Below are positions 1 through 11,400 of a DNA stretch of 64,000 bases, in pieces. The notes under the pieces were generated by a model. The model did no database searches. It was given only the letters and a program-made list of their open reading frames with translations, and was not told the origin of the DNA. This stretch comes from Owenia fusiformis (Eukaryota > Annelida > Polychaeta > Sabellida > Oweniidae), in the NCBI GenBank assembly GCA_903813345.2, contig CAIIXF020000001.1, positions 34,565,366-34,629,365 of the forward strand, given 5' to 3'. Positions within the stretch are counted from its first letter, which is position 1. The number at the start of each line of letters is the position of its first letter. The position numbers and the translations under genes were made by a program.

Positions 1-808
1 CCCAAAGTTTTATTAGACAATGTGCCATGCTTAAAGTATTCACATATCAAATATGAACAAAATCGCTCCACTACTTTTCGAGTTATAGTAAAATCGTTAA
101 AATGGTGGCCATTTTTCAAAATGGCCACCTTCTACCAAAAGTGTCATTAGAAATAGACAGTTTTCGAAATGGTCGTCTTGTACCAAAAGTGTCATAGGAC
201 AGTGTGCCATGCTTATAGTATTCACATACCAAATATGAACAAAATCGCTCCACTACTTTTCGAGTTATAGTAAAATACGTTAAAATGGCGGCATTTTTCA
301 AAATTTTTTTCAAAATGGCCGCCTTCTACCAAAAGTGTCATAGGACAGAGTGCCATGCTTATAGTATTCACATACCAAATATGAACAAAATCGCTCCACT
401 ACTTTTCGAGTTATAGTAAAATACATTAAAATGGCGGCCATTTTGAAAAATGGCCGCCTTCTACCAAAAGTGTCTTTAGACAGTGTGCAATGCTTATAGT
501 ATTGACATACCAAATATGAACAAAATCGCTCCACTATTTTTTGAATTACAGCAAAAATCGTAAAATGACAAGTAAAGGCCGCCATTTTTCAAGATGGCTG
601 CCATGTGCTTCTTAAATATCTACATTTGTAGCATTATTATTGTCCTTTATAATTTTTTTACATTTAAAACATATTGCTATTACAGTTTTACATATTGCAC
701 CTAAATTACTGTAAAATCGGCAGTTATCTTCCCGACCGACCGACCGACCGACCGACCGACTGACGGAGGGCTTCACTATATCCCTACCGAACTTCGTTCG
801 TTGGGATA
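1..808 (+). repeat. Family A repeat element, 5'-incomplete copy with terminal hairpin
   Basis: This block is built from degenerate units of about 120 bp, each holding phrases such as ATATGAACAAAATCGCTCC and AAAATGGCGGCC. It ends in a CCGA tetranucleotide run (about 727-760) and a short hairpin around TATCCCTACCGAACTTCG. Bases 1 to about 720 are nearly identical to 1070-1789, so the window opens inside a recent duplication. The open frames here are repeat by-products, because the same peptide recurs in each copy. It lies beyond PHF14 exon 5 on that gene's downstream side, so it is probably inside a PHF14 intron. Class unknown: no transposase is visible. Confidence 0.8.
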
Positions 809-2008
809 ATAAACCAGAACAACGGCAACGCCAAAGCGTAGCGAATCCCATCGAACAGAAATTGCTGGCATTTTTACAAACGAAAAGCAAATATCATAAA
901 ACAACACACCAGAAAGGACACCAAAATGGTTGCTCACTAGCCAAGTTGTCATCAGAAGAAATAATATGCTTTTAAGTAGCCACCTCTAAAATATTTGAAA
1001 TATCGCACACGTACTTGTAAAATAACACACATAAAAATGGTGGCCATTTTTCAAAATGGCCGACTACTCCCCAAAGTTTTATTAGACAATGTGCCATGCT
1101 TAAAGTATTCACATATCAAATATGAACAAAATCGCTCCACTACTTTTCGAGTTATAGTAAAATCGTTAAAATGGTGGCCATTTTTCAAAATGGCCACCTT
1201 CTACCAAAAGTGTCATTAGAAATAGACAGTTTTCAAAATGGTCGTCTTGTACCAAAAGTGTCATAGGACAGTGTGCCATGCTTATAGTATTCACATACCA
1301 AATATGAACAAAATCGCTCCACTACTTTTCGAGTTAAAGTAAAATACGTTAAAATGGCGGCATTTTTCAAAAATTTTTTCAAAATGGCCGCCTTCTACCA
1401 AAAGTGTCATAGGACAGAGTGCCATGCTTATAGTATTCACATACCAAATATGAACAAAATCGCTCCACTACTTTTCGAGTTATAGTAAAATACATTAAAA
1501 TGGCGGCCATTTTGAAAAATGGCCGCCTTCTACCAAAAGTGTCTTTAGACAGTGTGCAATGCTTATAGTATTGACATACCAAATATGAACAAAATCGCTC
1601 CACTATTTTTTGAATTACAGCAAAAATCGTAAAATGACAAGTAAAGGCCGCCATTTTTCAAGATGGCTGCCATGTGCTTCTTAAATATCTACATTTGTAG
1701 CATTATTATTGTCCTTTATAATTTTTTTACATTTAAAACATATTGCTATTACAGTTTTACATATTGCACCTAAATTACTGTAAAATCGGCACTAAAATGG
1801 CCGTCATTTTGAAATGAGCGGCCATTTTGAAAATCGGCTTTCGAGCAGAACTTCTACCCCCATAGGCTATATTTGTACAAAATATGAACAAAATCGGGCC
1901 AACGGTATTTGAGTTATTGCCCGGACGGACGGACGGACGGACGGACAGACGGACGGACGGAGGCGTTCCCTATATCCCTCCGAACTTCGTTCAGAGGGAT
2001 AATAAACG
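809..2008 (+). repeat. Family A repeat element, apparently full-length copy
   Basis: This copy starts AAACCAGAACAACGGCAACG, carries about seven degenerate units of roughly 120 bp, then a GGAC run (1921-1962), and ends with a hairpin around TATCCCTCCGAACTTCGTTC. It abuts the preceding copy head to tail. Relatives with the same start are at about 9330 and 61876, and relatives with the same end are at 62798-62866. The fixed start, fixed end and variable internal unit number suggest a mobile non-autonomous element. No coding capacity is recognised. Confidence 0.75.
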
Positions 2009-2418
2009 ATTTAGGATTTCCAACCAATGTAGCTTTTACTTTTCAAAATACAGTATCTATAATATATCATGAAATGGTGAAGTTATTAAAGAATTTGCAA
2101 GTTTTATTTCTAATGTGAATGTACACAAATGTGGTGAATTTTGTCAATTTAAGTCAAGGAACTGCACTGAAAGGTCATCATCAGTAATCTCCCCAACATT
2201 AAGCAAGTGGGTGCTGCACCCACTTCAGATTTTAAAAATAAGCTTGCATTCAACTGAGAATCCATTTGCACCCACTTGAAAATGACAAAATCATGAAAAG
2301 TGAAAGATAAATTATGGAATTGAGAATTTTACACGGATGTGAGACAAAATCCTGGGGTGAACACTGCATCATACTTCAGAAGTTATCATTTTGACCTCCT
2401 AAGAAGTACTGTACCCAC
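2009..2418. other. PHF14 intron sequence, no feature
   Basis: This is unique AT-rich sequence downstream (in PHF14 direction) of exon 5. I looked on the minus strand for the remainder of the PHD finger and found no exon, so the next PHF14 exon must lie left of the window. A short inverted pair of AGTGGGTGC-type words occurs near 2205-2275. Confidence 0.5.
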
Positions 2419-5400
2419 CTGTCTTCACCTTGACATACGCAACATATGAGAACTTTAAACCTGGCAGGTGTTCCTGTTGAACCATCTACTGACAGAACAG
2501 AGGCCTGTAAAAAGAATGATCAATTGTGAGTATTTAAAAAGTATGCCTAGCCTCTTTGGTGTACACACATCGACTTATACGGCGATATGATTAATCAGTA
2601 TAATAGATTAATCATGTTTAGTGTCTACCTAGCATATACATGTACCTTGGATTCTGCCTGCAACTTTTCCCGCTTTTCTCTGCTTTTGTCTACATCTTCC
2701 ATGGACACTGCATCATCTGGTATATAGTCTTCATCATCACTATCATCACTCCCAATGTTGTCAAAGGTTATCTCCTTCTCTATGTCACTCTTCTCATCAA
2801 CGCTCTCATTGTCTAGAAAATCCATATTGAAGCTTAGAATCTTAGTAAATGACATCTTTCAATATATTACATCAGTAATTCATCATCTAGACATCAACAG
2901 AGGCAGAATAATTGCAGAATAAAATGCACATAACAAAAAATATATGCTTATTCAGCATTTTTGAGTTGGCCCAGAGTATGGACCCTCTCTATATGGAACA
3001 CCTGTAAACAAGGAACAGTTTTGTCCAGTCTATCCTTGTTCGCAGGTTTTACTGTATGTAACTAAAAACTGGCCTGCTAGTGCCTTCTTGAATATCAGGC
3101 ATGGTATCATATTTATTTATTCATTCATTTATTTAAGTGTCACCTATCTAAGATAGCCAGCCCTACCTGGGCTTATGAGACAAATTTTACATAAGTTACA
3201 TTTTTAACAATACAAATATAAAATAAAAAAATAAAATTAGTGCAGTTCAGTTCAACATTATTATTGATTTTGATTTTTAAATAAAACTTTTTTCCTTATA
3301 TAGAATATGTTTTGCAAATACTTTCCAAAGCATTTAATATATTTTTTATTTTCAAAGATATCTTTAAAGGAATTGTTTTTGATTTCTTGAAGAAAAGACT
3401 TTCTAGCTTCTGAATAATATGAACACTCATATACAAAATGGCTTTCATTTTCAATTTCATTTGAGTTACAAATTTGGCACTGTCTTTGGTTTACTGGAGT
3501 TTTCGGTTGAGTAAATCTCCCCGTTTCTATTGCTAAAGGAAGTATACCAGTTCTTAACTGAGCTATTAAAGAGCGTTCACCCCTTGTCAATGATGATGTG
3601 AGTAAATATTGTTCTATTGGACAGTCATGTTTAAAAGTTAGGTAAGTCCTCAATTTGGGTTGTGATTCAATGTCTATGCGTAATTTTTATTGTAATTTTA
3701 ACTTTAGTTCCCTCTTAACAAAGCTGATATTAACATATTGTTTCTGGTTATAATGATCATTCATCCCTAACTCATTGAAAATTGATTTTATATCTAAACA
3801 CCATCCATAAGGTTGATTATAGTCAATATTAAATATTTTTTTGGTGAGTCTATTATTTTCCATGAATGTGAATCTATTCCATAGACGCACAATATCTAGT
3901 GTTCTAGTGTCTTTCATATATGTTATATAGTGTATAAGATATCTGACACAGTCATATGACCTGGTCAAGCTGGGATTACATCGCCCCCTTCACAGTTTAA
4001 ACTACTTTCATTTGAAATTATGATTAAATTTTTGAAATACTACTCTCATTAAACATAAATAAAGCAACCAGCCCTGACATGATAAGTAATAGAATGTTAA
4101 AAATGGCAGCACCAGCCCTCTCCCTCATTTTATCCAAACTGTTCAACAAAATGTTTATTCTTCAAGCCTTTCCTCAAAAATGGAAAATTGGGCATATTTT
4201 ACCTGTCCATAAAAAGGGTGATAAATCAAATATTCAAAATTTCCGTCCAATCACACTCCTTTGTTGTATTTCAAAAATAGCTGAATGCATCATTTTCAAA
4301 CGATTATTTGACCATCTACTTTCAAATGACCTATTTTACAATCTTCAAAGTGGGTTTCTGCCAGGGCACAGCACTCAGGCTCAATTAGCATTATTGATTT
4401 TATAACAAATGAAATAGAATCTGGGGGAAATGTAAGAGGGGTTTATTTAGACATTTCAGCTGCGTTTGACACCTTACCTCATTCTTTGCTACTAAAAAAA
4501 CTTGAATCTTATGGAATTAGCCCAAGTATTCTATTACTTTTAGCATCACATCTCTTTAAAAGACAAGCAAAAGTTATCCTCGATGGTCAAGAGTCTGTTT
4601 TGAGCCATGAGGATTATACAATTGTATACAGGGTGATCAATAAATAAGGTAAAAGTATCTGGCATTTCTTCAGATTTTACCCAATACTCATAAGATTTGC
4701 ACAGAATAATGTTCAAACATTATTGAATTGAAATATTAAGTTACAGATCAAAGTGATGTGATTGGTTGAAGTTATGGTTGCCATAGCAACAGAAAGCATG
4801 AAGACCCGGGGCAACTATCAAAGAACTAAATTTTCAGTCGAAGTGCTTTTGATAATATATTTCAAATCACAATTGAAATGACATATCATATTCTTATTTT
4901 ATACTTCATAACTACTCTACCTAATGTCCTTTGTTTTTACCATGTAGTTCATGTCTTCTACTCCAGTCTTTGAACACCTTTTTAAACCCATTTTCCCATA
5001 GCCTGCTGCAAATTTTTAAGATAGCTGACTTCAAGTCTTCCCATGAGAAACTACCTCAACTCCCTCTCCAGGTCGCCATGAAGGTAAAATCATTATATAG
5101 GGGACAAGTCGGGAGAGCATAGAACATGACCTAACAGTAGGAAACCTAGTGCTTCAAAGGCTTGTACCGTAAGAATAGCATTGTGAGATGAAGCATTATC
5201 CCAGTGCAATGTGAAACATTTTACGGGCCTCTTCTCCCTCTTTGCTCTCATCAAATCTCTTCTGTATTGTTTTTCATCATTGACCTGTATCATAGACTTT
5301 CTATGATCACATCAGTTTTCATTATATATTTATCTTTTCCGTGACATCAAACACCAAATTTGCAAGAAAGTATGTAACAATGGTAGCAAAGTATTAAAAC

Positions 5401-8400
5401 AATAAATGCTGGCACCCATGTTTATTTCTTTTCAGTTTGAAAAAGAGGTACTTTTTATCAATTTTTGTTCAAATTGGACGCAATTAAATTGCCCCGGGTA
5501 CCTCTGACTCCAGTTGCCATGGTTACTGTAATATTAACCAATCAGATGACAGAATTTATATCTTTATATGTTTTAATTCAGAAATGTACAAGGTATATTC
5601 TGACCAAATTTCAGGATGTTTGGACCAATATTTACAAAATACCAGATACTTTTACCTTATTTATTGATCACCCTGTAAATGCTAGCGTTCCACAAGGCTC
5701 TATTCTTGGACCCCTACTCTTCCTGATATATATAAAAGATCTCCCCGAAACCTTATCAAGCAAATGCTATATTTATGCAGATGACACATCTCTATACCAA
5801 CCATATTCCAAATCAAACCTTATTGAAAGTAACACAATTTTACAATCTGATCTTAATTCAATTTTCCAATGGTCCCAGACATGGAAAATGAACTTCAAGG
5901 CCTCTAAAAGCAAAGAAATAATTTTCTCAAACCCAAGGAAATGTGAATATAACGTTCCTGACCTCAAAATTGGAAATGATGTTCTACCTCGAGTTGATCA
6001 TCATAAACATTAAGGTTAAGATAAACACCTGACTTTTGACCAACACATCACAGAGCTCACCAAGAGAATTGCTAAACTATTAAACCCACTTAAATCTCTA
6101 AGCAACAAATTAAATGGAAAACACCTGGAATTAATCTTAAATCTTTCATACTTCCAATTTTCGACTATTGCGATATTCTTTATGGTTGTGCAAATATAAG
6201 AAAACTAAAATCCATTAATCAATTATACTACAAATCAGGTGTACTACATGGAACATCTTCAACAAAAGTCCTTAACTGCTTAAATTGGCCAAAGCTATCT
6301 GATAAAAGACAAATGCATAGACTTTTCCTAATGTACCGAGCTTATAACAATAAACTTCCATCCTACGTTTTGAGCATTTTTAATCAATACCGTAGAAATC
6401 TTCCATCAATAACACAAGAAGTCGTGACTACCAAATTCCAATCAAAACCTCAACATTTTCGAATAGATCATGCGTATTTAAATCCATCATTGACTGGAAG
6501 TCTCTCCCAATCAAAATTAAAGAATCACCAAATCTAAATATTTTTAAATCGAATGTAAAGAAAAAATTAATGACTACTTATATCATTAATTCCTCTGAGA
6601 TCTCCTTGACAAGGAGCCAAGAAATTTCTCTAAACAAGGTGCGCTGTGATCTGATCTTCCAGTCCCACTTTTACGCTCACAATTTTACTAATGTACCATC
6701 CCCTACATGCAAATGTGGGTGTAGCAATGAAACATCCATTCATGTCATGTTCTCTTGTAACCTTAGATCACAATATCTTAAAGATTTAGAGGATGCACTC
6801 ACTCTTCTAAATTTTAATTACCCAGCATTTAAAAACCAGCAAGACAAATTATCATTGTTTTTGTATGGAGACAGAAGTCTGCCAAAAGAAGTTAATATTG
6901 AAATTTTAAGGCTCACCTCAGCTTTTATTCAAAGGTGTGCAAGCGTGTAAGTATTTCTTCCACCACCAACTGTATAATTTTGTACACAATTATTCTTTTG
7001 CTTGTTGCAAATTCATTGTCATACTTTCTTTTTAACTCTTGTTATTATTCAATTGTGGCTTATAATGCTCCATTGCAAAGCCGCAACATGTGTATGTAAT
7101 AATTCTATTTTACTATGAAATAAATCACATAAAAAAAATATAAAAAAATTACGATTAAAGGTTTTGAGATAAAATTTATCTTTTTACTGCTTCAACATAA
7201 CCACATATCAACCACACCAACCTTGTTGAGAAAGTTTGGGGATGGTTCATAATAAGTTTATACCAGACTAAAATCCCAAATTAACAATAACGAGTCAAGA
7301 TATTGCATATTTCGATAAGTTCAATATTCTTTTTTCAAATAGCCTTATCTAACTTGCCTGATCCACTTTTGTCTGTATTGTCATCAACACCATCACCATC
7401 ACTGTCTTCATCATCATCAAAGTCATCATCCACATCATCGTCATCTGAACCTGCAATGTTATCATATCTCATTTACATCTCAAGTTTTCTCTCCATAATT
7501 TATAAATATTTGCATGTATGAAATTAAACACTCAATTTTTTTGCGGTAAATTGAAAGTCCATGGTGTCTTTCAAAAACTGACTGTCTGAAATGACTGCAC
7601 TAAATGCCAGGTTCCTTCCTATGATATTATATTAATGTAATGCATTGTACTCTTTAAGTCTTACCTTGCTTTACTTGGTAATCACTGTCATCTGAACTAT
7701 CCTCCAAACCAAAGTCTAGTTGGATCATATGTTTGGATACTGGCTTCACTCTCCTTTTCCTGGGGTCTCTGTTCACTATAAAACAAGGCATTAACATGAC
7801 ATAAGTGTCACCACCTATTTGCAATTACAAAATGTAACCATTTGTTCCAGATGTAGAAAGTTAACAGTGACACTGCATATTAATGAGCAAAAATCTGGGG
7901 CTATTAAGGGGAAAATAGAACCTACAATATGTACAGTGAAGCTTGTCCATCTGGGATGAATATTATAAATGGGTCTGCCATATTTACACACATGCAAAAC
8001 ATTCATGTAAATATGCTGAACTTAATTTCATTCATTGGGAAAATTATCTCGTTTTCTTTTTTTCAGAGGTATGAATGAATAACAGAGATACATAAAGTAA
8101 TGTATAATTTTGTTCAAAAATAGCAAGCAAGTAAAATATAATGAATACGTTAAGGGCATTATAGGATGAAAATTGCTTTGGGGAAATGTGTATTTTTGAA
8201 GCCCTCTTCACTTAGTTTTTTTGTAAGCTATTCTTATAAAAAGTCTGTTTACTTAAACCGAATAATGGGTTTCTTCTACATTTAATTCCTTAGTAAGGTC
8301 CTTAATTTTTGGACATCACATTAAGTTTTACATGGGCGTAGGGCTATATTTTGAGTTGGTACGCACACTCAGGGATGCCTGATTGCGTGGCCGAAGGCCG

Positions 8401-11400
8401 CACATCGCGGGGGTCCGGGGGTATACTCCCCCGCAAATTTTTTTTCAAGGATGTAATTTGATGGAATCTAAGCGTTTTTATCAACTTTAAATGTTGATAA
8501 TGGTAAACATACAGATACGATAGGAAGCATCAATAAATTCGCAAATAAATTTATGCATTTTAACACATTTTTAATTGTTTTCAAATTCATTTGGTACGCC
8601 TGTGCGTATTTTGCGTAATAGGCGCTACGCCCATGAGTTTTGGAGGTTAGACTTCTTCAAGTACACTTTAAAAGAGGTTAAGATCAGGTATATACAACTT
8701 GTATACAGTTAAAAAGGGTTTTAAACAAAACAGTCTACCCAGAAGCAGTCAATACAATTTTTGAAATTTTAGAAAATTGTTTGAAACAAAAATGGTGGTC
8801 ATAAAAAGGAGAATAGAACGCTCTTCGATTCATTTTTTCATTTTTTTCTTTTTCTACCGTATGAATGTCATCACATTTTCAGATTGTATCATTTAGAGCA
8901 ATATATTGGGCACATTTTCTTAAATATTCAAAAGATTCTGTTCAGTGACCTTTCCTAAGCCCCTACTTTTAGCTATTTTTCAGTCACATTTTCAGAGGAC
9001 TGAAAAAGTTATTTCATCATGTTTAGGGTCATTCTCACCATGTACATTGTTATCCTGGTCATGTAAATGATATGTGGAACTAGTTAAATTGACTGGAGGT
9101 CAAAACAGAACTCTGTTCAAAAAATGAAGCATCTTTTGTCACTTCCTGTGTTGTCATTTCCTGGTAAGTACCTTAAATTTATTGAACCCCGGCTAGAAAT
9201 TTTCAATAGTTCTCGGTGTTCCAGATAGAATTACTTCTAGTCAAGAATTGGCTAGAGACTAGTGTAACATTAGTGTGCCTATAGTAAAATTTTAAATGTT
9301 TGGAACTATTTTGAATTTAAAAAATAAGCAAACCAGAACAACGGCAACGCCAAAGTGTAGCGAATCCCATCGAACAGAAATGACTGGCATTTTTACAAAC
9401 AAAATATATGACAAATATCATAAAATAACACACATAAGAAAGGCCACCATTTTCAAAATGGTTGCTCACTAGCCAAGTTGTCATCAGAAGAAGTAATATG
9501 CTTTTTTTTATAGTATTTATATAGTATTTATAGTACCTGTGAGTATCCTGAACTGCTTATCAAGAGTTCAGGAAGGCATTATTTTTGATCAACTTACCTG
9601 TTATTTTGATAATATTTTATCGCCACTACTTAGCGCTTTCAGGAAGGGGTATAGCTGCCAGTCTGTGTTACTAAAATTAGTCAAAGACTGGAAGCTTGCC
9701 CTTGATAATAACAAAGTGGTAGGTACGGTGTTAATGGACCTGTCAAAAGCGTTTGACTGTTTACCGCATGATATTTTAATAGCCAAACTCACTGCCTATG
9801 GAGTTAGCGACTCAGCTACTTCTCTCTTGAAAAGTTACCTCTCTGACAGGCCACAGAGAGTAAAAATTTCAAATTCAACTAGCTCATGGCAGACCATATT
9901 GAAAGGTATCCCTCAGGGAAGTATTCTTGGTCCCTGTCTCTTCAATATCTTTATAAATGACATATTTCTAGCCTTGAAGAACTGTAATTTATATAACTAT
10001 GCTGATGACAACACAATCTCTGTGATTGGTGAAAACAAACAATCAGTTCTTCAAGACCTGGAATCACAGTCTTCTCTTGCCATCAACTGGTTTAATCAAA
10101 ATAAAATGCTGGTAAACCCTGATAAATTTCAGGCTATGGTGTTACAACGTTCAAGGATTAACTCCAATTTCCTCCCAGATACTCTAACTTTTGGCAATGC
10201 TTCAATTCAAACAGGCAGATAGCACTACTTTTCGTGTAATGGTAAAATACTTCAAAATGGTGGCCATTTTTCAAAATGGCCGCCTTCTACCAAAAGTGTC
10301 ATTAGACAGTGTACCATGCTTAAAGTATTCACATACCAAATATGAACAAAATTAGTTATTTTGGCCACCCACACTCTTAGGTTGAGCCAAGTATTGCATG
10401 ATTTGAAGCAATTTTTACCAATTTTGCAAAGGGTTACTCAGTTACACTTGCACTTTACATAGTTCAACTTATATGAGAATACCCCTGGCCCTGTACATGT
10501 ATAAATCAATTTATCCTTCACTTGTTTTAAAGGCCCGATCTAAAGTTTAAACCACTTTGGCTTATATTGTAGTCTTACCCAATGTTATCAAAGTGTGATA
10601 TGTGAAACTTTTTTTTAAATTTCAAAAAGTGGTTTTTGATAGACTTAGGGTTAGGGACGAAAAATTTCGAACGCAATGTGTGACATATACGTAATTCGCG
10701 TGTAAAGTCCGAACGAAATGCGTACGTTTTTTTTCGGCGTTCTTTGTATATTCAGATAGTTACGTATAATGTGCAGCAAAGCTGTGGTCTTTTGTAATTA
10801 CGAGAACTAAATGAAATGCGAACATCCGAGCATCGAACAATTTACATTCCATCTTCACACATGTTCGGTAATATAACGTATCATAACTTCCAGAAATGAC
10901 AAGCCAGTAGGAACATGTTGGGGAATTTTTACAGTTCGTTTACATTTCTTGTATAACTGTACTTATTGTTGATCGGACGGAAAGATAAGCTGATGTAGTT
11001 ACATTGGAGTTTGTTTACTACCATTTGGAAGGCACATGAGGGTCCCATTCATCAGGTAACACTCATATGTCGAAGTTAACTTCTTGCCTTTTTTAACACG
11101 TAACAAGGAGTAGAGCATGAATATCAATATGAAATATGTAGATTAGAAGGCTGATGAAGGTCAGAGCCGTTCGATGGTGTACTATTTTTTTCAAGGCCTG
11201 TCTGCGTCGCTAACATGCTAAATATAAGAGTTAGCTGACGTTTGGGAGTCTGACTTACCTTCTAAAGGTTAGAACCCGAATCTTAATGAAACTATATCAC
11301 CTTTGTTGCGTCGATGATGATGCATAAACATAGCATTTGATAGAAATTAGCGTAAATGCTTTTCCGACTTTTTCATTTTTCATCAATGTTGACTTCCGGG

